64,000 nt of DNA from Phycomyces blakesleeanus NRRL 1555(-) (taxonomy: Eukaryota; Mucoromycota; Mucoromycetes; Mucorales; Phycomycetaceae). Positions 20,194 to 31,763 of this stretch are shown here, piece after piece (position 1 is the stretch's first letter; the number at the start of each line of letters is the position of its first letter). Where the stretch lies: positions 679,776-743,775 of the forward strand of contig NW_017265153.1 of the NCBI RefSeq assembly GCF_001638985.1, in the 5' to 3' direction. Position numbers and translations under genes: made by a program. The notes below the pieces were generated by a model. That model made no database searches. It was not told the origin of the DNA and was given only the letters and a program-made list of their open reading frames with translations.

Positions 20194-22225
20194 AGTTATG
20201 ATAAAGAATATATTTATGAGGTTGGATAAATTATTTGGGATTCTTGAGGTTTGTTTTGTTGAATATATATATTTTAATGATTGGAGAACATTCGGGGTGG
20301 GAGAGGCTAGGTGTAGAGAAAACACTGGCTATATATATATATATATATACATATATATATTTATATATGTCTGTAGACAGTTTGTGTATATGTGTGGCTT
20401 TGTCAACCGTTGACCAAAAATAAAAAAGAAAAAAAAAGAAAGGGATGGTGACACATAAAGCATAATTACAAGTACTTTTATTTATTTATTTATTTCTTGT
20501 ATGCATGAGAATGATCCACAGAACCCAAGTTGGGAACTGTGCTCATTCGAAATCATCCGTGCTAAATCTGCTCTCACAAAAACGAAAGAAAGAAGTATTA
20601 CTTGTTGTGTCACTCAAACTAAACTAAGCTAAAACACACTATGACTCGTGATAACTTATTCTTTGGGTTGTCATGGGAAACCATTCATCCATTAATTATT
20701 TCCTTCTTTTTTTCTTTTTCTTTTTCTTTTTGCACAAAAGATAACCTTATTCTCCATATCAATGGAGACTATATTTTTCTTTTAAATTTTTGCTAAGGAT
20801 TATAGATATAGTGTACTATAAATAATGATAGTAGTATCTGTGATAGTATTAGTAGTTTTAGTGGTGATAATAATAATAAAAAATATAGACGTTTAATTAG
20901 AAAAAAAAAACTTTTTTTTTGGTAACCATGGCAATTAAATTGAATTGTATAAAACTCGACCTGTGATCAATTTATATTTATTTATTTTTTAAAAAAAAAT
21001 ATAATGTTACACTATATAAAGAGGTCAATTGTGGACCTAATGATAGCCATCAGTCTGTGCTCCTTTCATTTATTGATTCTAGTGATATCATTGACCCAGA
21101 AATTCCTGCTATTGATCTAGTTTATTAATTCACAATGGTCACTCAAGAACCAATATAAACTTCAAAATTCGCAGGGTTAGTTCTGTGAGAAATACTATAT
21201 ATATCAAATAAAATAAAATAAAATAAAATAAAATAAAAAGAATCCAGAAAATGGGAGAGAAAACCCGTTGGCTCGAGCGTTTCATTGTTCGAGCATTTGT
21301 ACATAGTGTATGTAGGTATATATTGTGTATGCGTGTATGTGCTCATTTGTCCGGTACTTTCTTTCCAATGAGTGACAAAGACGATCTTATAAAAAAAATA
21401 CCATGCTGTATAACCACCATTCGTTCCTAGGCATCTTTAACCGAAATATTCGCTCTTATTTTTATTTTCTCGATCACTTTCCTTTTCTTTTCATTTCGTT
21501 ATTTTTCTCGATTATTTTTTTCTATAGTTATGTGTCTAAATGTGCGAGTGTGTTACCACGGAAGAGCACATTACAAACACATAAAAAAGATCTTTGTAAT
21601 AACGGACATTCAGACAGCCTTTACAGCCAACAAGCACACAAACACACACACACACACACACACACCTTTGGCTTGCTTTTGGATAATCCCATGACAACAA
21701 ACTCGGATAAAAACACAGCATCAAAAAAGCCATTTCTCTTCCGGAAGTATTCTATCAAGCCGGTAATCGGAAACAATAGACAGTGATAATAAGAATAAGA
21801 ATAAGAATAGTATATTATACTATAAAATTATTCAGGAAAATCCTATGATCTAGCCAAAAGTTCTATTTTTTTTTTAAAACAAAACAAAAAGTAAATTGTC
21901 CTGCATATTTTAGTGTTCTTTGCGTAGCCGAGCCCCGGTCAGTTTCTACCAAAAAATAGTGCAGATTCCTGTATACTCGTTATTTTGTTTATTATAGCCG
22001 AGATAGCGGTACAGACCAGCCCAAATATACATATATACATATATACATATATCAAAATATTCATTAGCGATACATTGTTTTGTTGTGGCTTTATTGCTGG
22101 TGGTTAAACTAAGAAATCCAATAATATAACACAGCTTTGAAGTTTAACAAATCGATCAATGAATATAAAATACAATTAAAAAGAAAACATAAAAAAGAAA
22201 AGCTTCTTCCGAAAACAGATTGTGT
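20194..22225. other. Repeat-rich intergenic DNA, no confident gene
   Basis: Holds TA runs (20330-20365), T-rich tracts, an AAAAT pentamer array (about 21205-21239), a CA array (about 21640-21664) and an ATACAT array (22025-22052). The frame at 21403-21786 is built on a TTG start and the CA array and is not called. Around 21010-21120 there is a TATAAAG box and a short frame ending DIIDPEIPAIDLVY, perhaps a fragment of a lost gene. Confidence 0.4.
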
Positions 22226-22436
22226 TTATCGGATATACTTTGGCTGATGAAGGGTGATAGTGAGCTGATTGTTCCTCACCCGCATCTCCCCATTCTTATT
22301 CAAATGTAACAACACACTAAAACAAAAAATAAGAAGAAATGAGGGCTTTTTCTTTTTCTTTCTCTTTATTCTTATTTCAGAGAGTTAGATCAGTGCACCT
22401 CCCTTGACTATCCACAAGAAGCATTCGATAACACAT
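22226..22436 (-). CDS. Possible two-exon micro-gene or 3' end of a gene
   Basis: On the minus strand, ATG at 22436 opens MCYRMLLVDSQG (22436-22399). A GT-AG intron of 82 nt (22398-22317) with a pyrimidine-rich 3' end joins in phase to 22316-22226, giving LLHLNKNGEMRVRNNQ and ending LTITLHQPKYIR-stop. The joined product would be 42 residues. Composition is less AT-rich than the flanks and the amino-acid choice looks protein-like. More exons may lie upstream; one candidate (MIEYIYSKVV at about 22696) does not join in frame. No family recognised. Confidence 0.3.
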
Positions 22437-24490
22437 GGTTGGGTTATCTAAGATTGATTTATTTTCTTGCAACAAAGCCGTTTTAAAAAAGATATGTACT
22501 ACAAAACCTTATCTTCCCCAGAAAAAGAAACTTTCGCTTAATTACGGAACATTAATGTTATTCTTATTGTTATTGTTATTGTTATTTTGTTGGGAGAACT
22601 TTTGCTCACCTGATAGCTAGATACAGAGACTGGTAGACAGGGATATAGGCAAATAGACAGACTACTTTACTATAAATATATTCGATCATCGCACAGGAGT
22701 AGTCTTTCTCTTCTTTTTTTTGCCTTTTTTTATATTAGTAATATGTGTTTACTTTGTATTGAATTTTTCGTTCCAAAGACTTCAAAATGTCTAATTCACA
22801 ATAAGAAATATTGTAATGTATCTTTTGTATCAACAGCTCATATTTTATAAAAGCCAAAAATAGATAAATAAATACAAAAAAATGTCCGTGTCCTTTTTGA
22901 TTGAATGGTCCGTCATCGTGGGTACAAAGATTCTGAAAAAGGTTCAGTGTAGATTATCAAATCGGGAATTGAGCGCCAAGTACAATGCTGGCAAGACACA
23001 TTTTTCCTTGTGACTATTATAGATAAAATTCAATTCAATTCAATTCAATTTAATTCAATTTAATTTTTTTATATTTACTTATTTAAAGAAGAGAGAGAGA
23101 AAAAATAATGAGCTAGGACCGAGATCAAGTTCAAGTTCAGGTTCAAGTTCAGGTTAAGGTTCAAGTCCTAGACCTAGACCTTAATCTTAACCTATACCTA
23201 GAAGAAGAAGAGTAAAACAAATATACAATAATGTTACCCGAGTTTTATGTCTTAAAGTCTGTTGATTCACTCATTAGCAAACAAAAATGACTATTTATCA
23301 TTCACAGTAAATATATGTCTGTGTCTGTGTATGAGCCTTTGTATGAGTCTGTAAAAGGCTGGTTACTCTGAGCAAAAAATAAAATCCGAGCCCCCAAAAA
23401 ATAAAATATGTCTGGAATAGTATAAAAAAGAAAGAAACTCCCAGTCCCCAGTTCCCAGCCCCAAAACCCTCAAACCCTCAAACCCTCAAACCCTCATGGT
23501 GCATTAAAGGTTTAGTCATCAATTTAGAAGTATTATTATTACTGTCCAATAATATTTTGTTGTTCCCATCCTGCGCCCGTCCTGCGCCCTTCTCTCCACT
23601 TTATATGTCTTATTTAAGATACATTATTCTGTTTGTACAAAAAGAAAAAAGCGGAAGAAGAATAAGAAGAAGAGAAAATTCTGTTTACCAACAAAGAGAT
23701 ATTAATGAAGGGGGGACTATCCCTAAATAAGAATGGCAAATATTCCTTTTTACATGCTATGCCATATTGTGTGGAATTAGAACAAGCGGTTAAACACGTG
23801 TAATACAATGTTTGGACATTTGTGCTATAACATTTTATCATATTAATATTAGATACAAATGATCTTAAATGCTTAGTTGTTCTGCTTACTAAAGTTCTAC
23901 AAGCTAAAAAAGAAATCTAGAAACCATGGTTTGCTTTTGGATCTTGTACATCCCTATTTAATTATATATACATATACATATACATATCTTTAAATTAATT
24001 ATTATAAAACATAAGAAAGGCTAACTGATAATGTTTTTGGAAGTTTGTCTCTATAAATGCAAGAAAAGTAATCCAAAGAGGTGCATTGTCATGCAGTTCA
24101 ATAGACTATGAGGCTCGGATTTCCTTATAAAAACAAAAAAAAAGAAACAGGCCGTGAGTAATTACATTATTACGAGTATTATTATTTATGAACTATTAGA
24201 TTTTTATATAAAAGGTAATAAATCGGCCTTTTTGGTATATAATATAGATTCTCTGGAAATTACATTTATTTTATTTTAGTACTATATTATAGTATATTAC
24301 AACCAAACAAATTGACCAGCTTTCTAACCACCAGTGTTAATACAACGCAAAAAATGAAGACTACAAAGTGGGACAATATATCGACTCATAAAATACAATG
24401 TTTACATACATACATGTATATACATATCTTTTAAGCAATGAGGGTCTTACCTTCTTGTTAAGTGAATACAATAGTGATAAGGTACATTGT
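22437..24490. other. Intergenic, microsatellites, one short ATG frame
   Basis: Contains AATTC repeats (23030-23060), an AAGTTCAGGTTC minisatellite (23128-23175), an AAACCCTC array (23462-23496) and AT-rich DNA. A 43-codon ATG frame at 22882-23013 (starting MSVSFLIEWSVIVG) stands out by composition but has no recognised homologue and is not called a gene. Confidence 0.4.
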
Positions 24491-24611
24491 CAATACACTC
24501 TTTCCGGAAATTGTTGGTGCAATTTTCTACCGTTTCTCTGCTTAATTCATCTTTTTTGGTGCATTTGGTGCATTTCATTTTTGCACCAATGTTTTCCGGA
24601 AAGAGTGTATT
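24491..24611. repeat. Short fold-back element with ~31-bp inverted ends
   Basis: Left end 24491-24524 and right end 24581-24611 are inverted copies sharing AATACACTCTTTCCGGAAA and TTGGTGCAA. Total about 121 bp. The same size class as the element at 15144-15270, but with unrelated ends. Confidence 0.72.
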
Positions 24612-26089
24612 AGACATTATATTAGTATTTTTGGTGTAACTTTTTTTTTCAAATTAACCATGTCTGATTAAGTCATTAGAATCTCTCTTTATCTTTATTT
24701 TCTTATTGTTGTTGGTAACAATTGGGTTTTGTACTCTTTATCATTGAGATGAAAAATAAATAAATTGTGTAGTGGTAATACAACTTTTACTATTGTTACT
24801 ATAGCTTATCCACATTTCTGGGTGATCGGCTACTGGTTACAGTAAGAATTATAGCTTTGATTTGTTCATTTTTATTATTCTCTCTTGGTTTGCTCATCGT
24901 CCCCTCGTCTAGCCACCCACACACACATACATGCACGTGTATCAGTTGTATTATACCTTTGAATCAAAAACTTCTAAATACACTATCTGTCAGTTATAAC
25001 AATATCACACCACTTTTTTCCTGACCCTTTACTATATCTACATTTAGTAATTTTATGAGTTCAAAAGGTAAGAAAGGAAAAAACACCCATCTCTCCTCTA
25101 TATGACATTCTATAACTATACATATTATCTAATCAAGTAGAATATGACACGACATGACATTTGTTGATCCAAGCCAAATGATAAACTGCAAAACAAATTC
25201 TAATTAATATATATATACTTTAAAAAAATAAGCTACTGTATATTGTTAGATTATGGCCTGATGTTCTTTTGCTCAAATTATATTGAGCTATATCAGAATA
25301 TTGATGTAGTCTGTTTGTATTTTTGTGCAAATCTCAACCTCTTTGTATTTATCTTTTCTTTTTTCTTTTTTTGCTTGTTATTGCTACTGCCATAAAATTA
25401 CGGTTTCTAATAATTCGTTTGTTTCGTTTTGTTTTTCACTGGTAAAAACATAGCAACATTGTACCATCACAAGAGAAAAAAGGAAAAAAAAAATACTTTC
25501 AAAAATTATTTCAAAAGTTATTTTCTAAAGATAATTCTAGAGATGATTTTCATTAAACTTAATTTTAACAAGACTTGAAGGATTTATAAAATACTAATTA
25601 ACTCGTACACAATTTATAATTTATGCTTTTCAGAAGAGAACACACTATTGGACCAGAAGGTTATTACAAAAACTTAGATTGAATTGCGTTTAATATTTAC
25701 TTCACAAGCACATGTACACATTTAATAAGTAAAAAAAAAGGGAGGTGTATACCCATAGTTATTGGAAAAAAGCAAATCATATATTTGTTGGATCAATACG
25801 AAGGCTGGTAGAAAATACGCACAGATTTACTTTCTATTGGCTAAATAAAATATACGAGTACCGGAGATTTACAGCAACCGAGGAGTTTTAACATATTCCA
25901 ACTTTTCCTACACTGAGTATAAATATTTTGATATCGGAGATACCTTAAGAATGTTTAAACTCAATGGTGGAAAGAATGGTATTCTTTTTTTTTTTTAGAG
26001 AATATATATATTAACAAAGATTGTATAGACAAAGGAACAAAAGGTTAGCAATAAAAAAAGTTACTGAATTAAATAGAAAACTAATGATA
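24612..26089. other. Intergenic, no gene seen
   Basis: AT-rich throughout, no open frame of note on either strand, and no repeat structure I can support other than homopolymer and TA runs. Confidence 0.45.
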
Positions 26090-26467
26090 GGGGGTTTCAA
26101 CAGTCCTTTAAGCTTTTAAACTTAAGCTTTGAGCTTTAAAACAGTAACCAATAATATGTAAGAGTTACTAAGTGTTTTTGAGTACCCTAAATGCTTCTTT
26201 CAGTTCTGTTAGGCATTGTGATAATAGGATATTAGCTTAAGGTAGTATTGAAAGAGACAAAGCTATTTGCATCAAGGATTTATTAAATTTCCAAAAAAAA
26301 AAAACAAATTTAAGCAAGGACGTATTAAAAGTTTAAAACTCTTGAACGATTTTGTTCGAGAGTTTTAATCTTTTTTTAATGATTAATAGATTCATTTCAG
26401 CCAATGATTTCTCGTATTTAAGCTCAAAATCTTAAGTTTAAAAGCTTGAATGACTGTAGAAATCCCC
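26090..26467. mobile_element. MITE (family B) with TA target duplication
   Basis: 378 bp flanked by TA on both sides (26088-26089 and 26468-26469). The inverted ends start GGGGGTTTCAACAG at the left and end in CCCC at the right. Pairing continues through AAGCTTTTAAACTTAAG on both sides, about 55 bp with mismatches. TA duplications are typical of Tc1/mariner-mobilised elements. No coding capacity. Confidence 0.75.
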
Positions 26468-26490
26468 TAATAGAGCGCAAATAGAAAATA

Positions 26491-26920
26491 GAGAGGGTGT
26501 CGAGTTATGATAATTTCAAGATGACTAAAAAATAATTATTTGTAAAACCCAATCAAAAATAAGAATAAAGCTCAGACACAGTTATGAATATTATAAGTTG
26601 AAAACATTGATACTAAGAAATTTAGAGGAAATAGACCTTAATAAACTTGACTTTCCAAGGCCTATTTTATTAAGTAAGTATGAAGAAGATGCTACTGGCT
26701 ATCATACATTTTGTTTTGAAGTGGGAAAAATAACCCCAATTTTTACTAGAAATTTAGTGAGCATTTGAAGTAAAAAATCAGGGATTACCTAACTTTTGGC
26801 TTCAAATGCTCACTAAATGGCCTCCACCATGAAATTTGCAAAACAAGTATTGGAATTTAATTCGCCGCGTAAAATAAAAAATTGCAAACATTTGCAATTC
26901 AGGCTCGAAGACACCCTCTC
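26491..26920. mobile_element. MITE (family C) with TA target duplication and internal hairpin
   Basis: 430 bp between TA dinucleotides (26489-26490, 26921-26922). The short ends are GAGAGGGTGTC and GACACCCTCTC, with looser CGAG pairing further in. Inside, 26752-26770 and 26800-26818 form a 19-bp perfect inverted repeat (ATTTAGTGAGCATTTGAAG and complement) around a 29-nt loop. No coding capacity. It lies only 23 bp from the family B element. Confidence 0.65.
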
Positions 26921-26922
26921 TA

Positions 26923-28036
26923 ATACAAACCTTAAATTCTTCAAGATCTTTAAACTTGAAACACCCTATTAAAGAAGAATACGTATACTTACAACAGTCA
27001 GGAATTACTTCCTTGTATATTATGCACATGTAGAAGTTTCTCTCTCTATTTCTATGGAATTCGCCAATTCTTTATAATCCAAGTATTATAAGAGTCCTTC
27101 TCCATATTTTATTAAGTGAATATCGAAATATATTTATGCGTATGTATGATAGAGAGTGCTTTAATTTTCTTTCTCCAAAAGCTAACAGCTTTATACAAGT
27201 TATGTATAAATAATGGTTCCCTTTTTATCATACAGAAAAGTAAAGGTAAAGGGTACCTGAGCTGGTGGCGAGCGTACACCACTTTACAGAATAACTAAAT
27301 ATAATAGAAATACAAACGCGGGGGGGGGGGGGGGGGGGGGGGGGGGAATAAAATGGACAGATAAATTGGTATACTTTTGATGGCAGTAATAATGACCACT
27401 GTGTACGTGCAATGATAATGTTGGCCATAACATCCTTTCTTTTAGAGCACTTTGTGTAAAGCATTTTTGTATAATCGGGTGATGAATGTAAATTGTATCT
27501 GGTATATCGGAATCCAATGGAAGACTCTCTCTTTCTCTCTCTTTATCTTTAACCAAACCATTACGCATTATTTATTATTCTAACCACTGTAACAGAAATA
27601 AAAGAACACAAACTAATTACTATCTGAAACCTCTTGCTTAATTCTACAGGTTAGGAATTTTGAACACTGTTACTTAAAACCTTTTTTTTTCTCTATAAAA
27701 AAATCTAAAAAGATTGAACAAAACACTTGAAATTCATTTTTGATTCGTTCAAAAAAAATTGGATAACTTTTTGAACATTAAACTTTCTATCCGTGTGCAT
27801 TTTTTATAGAGCTGATTGTAATTAAAGAAAGATAAATTATATATAATGATAGTAAAAGAAATGTGTTTCTTTAGAACATTTTCTTACTATTCAAGTATAT
27901 ATACGAATATACGAATATACGAATATACGAATATAACAATATAACAATCGCTTCTTGGCTATTTCAACATGAAGAACAGAAAAAACAATAGAAACTTAGG
28001 ATATTTATAAAAAGGGAAGAAATCTTAATTATAATA
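26923..28036. repeat. Intergenic with a 27-nt poly-G tract
   Basis: 27320-27346 is an uninterrupted run of 27 G on the plus strand, striking in such AT-rich DNA. The polyproline frames on the minus strand derive from it. At 27897-27945 there is an ATACGAAT array. Nothing else supports a gene. Confidence 0.6.
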
Positions 28037-28349
28037 GGGTGTTTCAGCAGTTTTAGATGTTTAGATTTTACTTTTGCGATGGTTTAATTTGTTAAATGAT
28101 TGGCTCTTACTAATCTAAATTTGAGATATTTTCAATCTATAAACAACTAAGGACTACCCTTAGTTGTTTATAGAATGCAAATTTAGATTCTCCGATTTTG
28201 CCTATGAATATTTCATAAGAAAATAAAATTAAGAGCAAAAGGAAATACGAAAGCTTTCTACAGCTTTATTTTCATATCAATTATCATTGGCTCACGTATT
28301 GAGTTACCGCAAAAGTAAAATCTAAACATCTAAAACTGCTGAAACACCC
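28037..28349. mobile_element. MITE (family B-like) with perfect 42-bp inverted ends
   Basis: Left end 28037-28078 and right end 28308-28349 are perfect inverted copies (GGGTGTTTCAGCAG start), flanked by TA on each side (28035-28036, 28350-28351). Inside is a second long inverted repeat centred near 28150 (AACTAAGG / CCTTAGTT with AAATTTAGATT further out). The end GGGTGTTTCAGCAG resembles GGGGGTTTCAACAG of 26090-26467, so the two are probably related. Perfect ends suggest a recent insertion. Confidence 0.85.
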
Positions 28350-28411
28350 TAATATCTTTCCGTTTTGTGTATTACAGACTTTCCTGGTTAAAGACAGAAG
28401 GGCTTTGTCAC

Positions 28412-29727
28412 TATTATTATTATTTTCTATTTCAAAACTAGGTGAAAAATTAGGCTTCGTACCTGATCGTCTTTGCTCCGAAACACATGGCATGGACTCC
28501 TTTAGAATATGTTCTATACACCTTTAACACTAATAGGTTATTTGTTAACCGTTTTTATTATTATTATTATTTCGGACTTCTTCCAGGTTGGTTAAGAATA
28601 TTCTGTACTTTAATATATACTTATATATATACTCTTATTATCAGTATTATTAAACGGGTGCAATCAGATTATCAATTGGGACACTGTAGAAGGTTAATTG
28701 CCCTGAGAGGATATTGTTTAATGGGTTCCCGTAAGTAGTCCTTGCTGTTGTCCCTTTTTTTTAATAGTCTTTTATAAGCGCGGAAAGATTGTCCCGAGAT
28801 AATATACATATACGTAAATTTATATATATGACAGCGAAAAAGACTGGGCTTTACTTCTTGGTCGCAAAAAAAAAGATGTTTTTTTTTTATTTGTATGTAT
28901 ATTTTCTTGTGTTACAAATCCTGTTGTGCGTACAGTAAAGTACAGTACAGTACAGTGCAGTGCAGTGCAGTGCAGTACTATAATATAGTATAGTACAATA
29001 TAGTACAATACAGTACAGTGAAATGTAATCTAATGAAGTGGAGTGGAGTGGAGTGGTGTGGTATGCGATAGAATGGAATGGAATGGAGTGTAGTTTTGTT
29101 TAGTGTGAACTCTCCGGTACCGGTTTCGGGTAACTCACAGGCTACAGTGTAAGCGAATTGATTATGGACGGTGTCTATAATCAAATGGCTTGAGTGGTAC
29201 CGTACACAGACATACGGTAACATTACTATTAGTATAAGGAAAGCAGGGGTACCGAGACCGGCGGCATCTGGACGAATAGAATCGAGACCATATTTTCTCA
29301 ATGTTTGAATGCAGAAAAAAGGCTCCATTTGTATATATATTTATATATGAAGGGTGTTCCTTTCTTGGGGAGGGATTTCAAACTGCTTCTGAGGCTATAA
29401 ATACTTGGAATCCGGTTTTTTATATATATATTTTATATAGACCGGAAGGCCATCAAAAAACGAACCAACCAACCAACCAGAGAAGAATACAGCCGAAATG
29501 AGCTTTTTCATCCCCTTTGTTATACTTCTCTACCTACTTAATACTTATAGTATACAGATCAAGTAATATATGTATTTATATACATACAAAACGATTTTTC
29601 ATAATACACTCTTATGAAAATAAGGATTTAAATTCGAATAATATAAAATAAAGTATACAGAATAATAATAAGAATACAGTGCTTCCACTCTCATTTTACC
29701 AAATCTTTTAAAATCCTGCCCATTTTT
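28412..29727. repeat. Left arm of a 5.5-kb inverted duplication
   Basis: About 1316 bp that reappear inverted at 32594-33914. Identity is close to complete. Homopolymer lengths of 8, 9 and 10 nt agree, and one substitution is seen near 29064 (GGTATGCG here, GGTGTGCG in the other arm). The arm carries arrays of CAGTG/CAGTA and GAGTG pentamers (28935-29095), an outward-facing frame starting MEPFFCIQTLRKYGLDS (ATG at 29328) with a TATATAAA stretch upstream of it, and a second outward frame starting MPCVSEQRRSGTK (ATG at 28493). Neither frame matches a family I know. Confidence 0.9.
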
Positions 29728-30026
29728 TTTTTGAAAAAAAAAAAGAGAAACCTTACGGACAGCCTGGCAGGACAGTCTGGACAGCCTTAACGCTAATTTT
29801 AGGGAGACGGCATTTTCTGGTGGGGGAAGGGGCGATATTTTTATTCTACCGGACCAAATATTTTTACTCTACTACTAAATAAAATTTATTCTACCGGACC
29901 ACAAATCGTGGCGTTTTTTCCGGCATGGAATAATTCTATCTGGTTCCTAAGGATCCATTCTTATTATAATGATTAATACTAGCCAGAGTACAAAATATTC
30001 ATAAATATTTTCTATTCTGCTTTTGA
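29728..30026. other. Inner spacer of the inverted duplication
   Basis: Single-copy within the window. Contains short direct repeats TTTATTCTACCGGACCA (about 29840 and 29888) and GACAGCCTGG/GACAGTCTGG units. No coding signal. Confidence 0.4.
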
Positions 30027-31105
30027 GATGCTCTTCACAACCTCAGACCTTACAGCTTGACATTCCACCAGACCACTCCCTCAAACCATTCCCAAAACAA
30101 CTTTGGAGCTATATGTTACGCAAGGTCTTTTTGGAGTACTTGATCTCTAAAATGTCATCATAGTGTGTCCATTTTTTTGTATTATTTCTTGTGTTCTTTA
30201 TTTTGCAATATTTTTATTAAAACAAAACAACAATACACTACAACTACCTTATTGAAATTGTTCTTGGAGAAGAATGAGTCAAAGAATTTATACAAGCATT
30301 GCCCAATGCTTGCCCTTAGATTTTCTAACCGACAAATGACTCAAAAGAGCAAACAGATTCATTTAAAAGACAATGAAATAGAAGTAGAAAAATAAAATAA
30401 CACATTAACATAGCTATTATTCTCATGAAAAGTAACATTGTAACTATGACTGTTTAGTATGCTGTATATGGTACGTTATTTCCCGTTTTACTTTCTGTCG
30501 AAGGTGTATTTTCACCTTCTACACGTACAAGATTTTCTAGCATTTCGGAAATTGTGTGTTACATAATTACTATATATATCATGAAGCTTTGTGTACGGCT
30601 TGAGGGGAGTGATTTGGTGGAACGTCAAGTTGTAAGGTCTGAGGTCGTGAAGTGAAGTGACACATAGGGTACTTGTAAGAGGCAATGTAACTGATTACGG
30701 TACTATTGCGAGGAGAGACGTTCAAGTTGGATAGCCTTTACGTCCGGGTTACTAGCTAGCACAGGTTTTATATCCTTAATGCAGGCGCGGTAACAAGGGA
30801 CAGTAAAATTTAAGAGGATATGTTCTCGAGACAATAGATGTGCACTCCAATAATTAGAATGAGTCAAATAATATTTAGTTGACTAGGCGCATAAGAGTTA
30901 GCTGTCAAAATAATAAAATTGGAAAAGTGTTTTTGAAGTAAAAAGAGACACTTTATTCATCTTCATTAAACTTCCTCTGATATGGCCTCCTCTGCCTCTT
31001 CCTCTCGCTCCTCTCCTCTACACTTCGTTCTCCTTTCTTCTCCAAATTCATTCTCCGAGGAGAGGCAGCCGCCAACCACCACGCACACCGTCTCGGAAGA
31101 GCACC
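30027..31105. mobile_element. MITE family A copy, split by a dispersed repeat
   Basis: Left end TGCTCTTCACAACCTCAGAC at about 30029, internal blocks (TTACACGTACAAG-like, GGAGTGATTTGGTGGAACG) and GGTCTGAGGTCGTGAAG at 30640-30652 match the intact family A element at 17211-17603. The last ten bases, GAAGAGCACC, are displaced to 31096-31105 because the ~440-bp repeat is inserted between them. The internal sequence is also longer and diverged. Confidence 0.75.
30653..31095. repeat. Dispersed ~440-bp repeat, copy 2, nested in a MITE
   Basis: Homologous along its length to 6048-6484 (the alignable core 30658-31094 is also 437 bp) and to 40563-41008. It interrupts the right terminal repeat of the family A MITE. 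With the insertion edges at 30653 and 31095, GAAG is present on both sides as a perfect 4-bp duplication, and removing the insert plus one GAAG restores the intact terminal sequence GTCGTGAAGAGCACC seen at 17589-17603. Confidence 0.78.
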
Positions 31106-31675
31106 TTTAATTAATAGACCTAAAAGTAGAAGATGGCTCGAAGAAGTAGTATGTACCACGCTTTAACTAAAATCACTTAATAAAATATTGCAGTCTATAA
31201 AGTAGTTTTTAACCCAGCTCAATAGAAATTTGTGTTTGGTGCTTATACTCTTTAATATATACAATTCTTCTTTCACATACTAGGAACGAATTTGTAATAT
31301 GTCGAAAGAGAAACTCGATATAATAAGAAATATGAGTACCAAACACAGCTTGTTAATTTCAGGAGAGATACTATTGGGCTTTCAAGGCTTTGTTATTGTC
31401 TTTTGCTTGCTACTTTATACTACTTTATATATTGTTTCATCTTGCAATATGATTCTTATATACTTTAATAAAATCAAAACACATTATGTAATAAAAGCAT
31501 AAAAAGTAAACTTTGCTATTTACAATATATATATATATATCTTTCAGTTCAACGAGACTTACACTGAGAAGCAAGTAAAATATAATATAAGCTAGTCTCA
31601 GGACGGCATTATAGTAAAAGTGTGGTACATACTACTTCTTCAAGCCATCTTCCACTTTTGGGCCTATTAATTAAA
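31106..31675. mobile_element. Fold-back/MITE element (family D)
   Basis: 570 bp with inverted ends of about 65 bp. The left starts TTTAATTAATAGACC, the right ends GGCCTATTAATTAAA, and both share AAGAAGTAGTATGTACCAC with its complement. It abuts the right end of the split family A MITE directly. The 67-codon frame inside (31299-31502) has no family resemblance. Confidence 0.75.
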
Positions 31676-31763
31676 TAATTCTTTTTTTTAATTGACCTGT
31701 TTTTGGAAGTGTACTACAGCTTGTTGTTAGATAATTTCTATATAAGTTCCGGAAACTATTGAA

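Noticed and set aside
21403..21786. 127-codon frame with His/Thr run
   Set aside because: TTG start, and the Thr/His part is a translated CA microsatellite.
22882..23013. 43-codon ATG frame with balanced composition
   Set aside because: Too short, no homologue recognised, no supported splice to another exon.
27228..27568. Two minus frames with polyproline runs
   Set aside because: Polyproline is the translation of the poly-G tract; the rest is AT-rich noise.
28978..29328. 116-codon frame MEPFFCIQTLRKYG, repeated in the other arm at 32993-33343, considered as a duplicated gene
   Set aside because: The C-terminal half is translated pentamer repeats, no family match, and no in-frame splice to the second outward frame was found. 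Kept only as part of the palindrome description.
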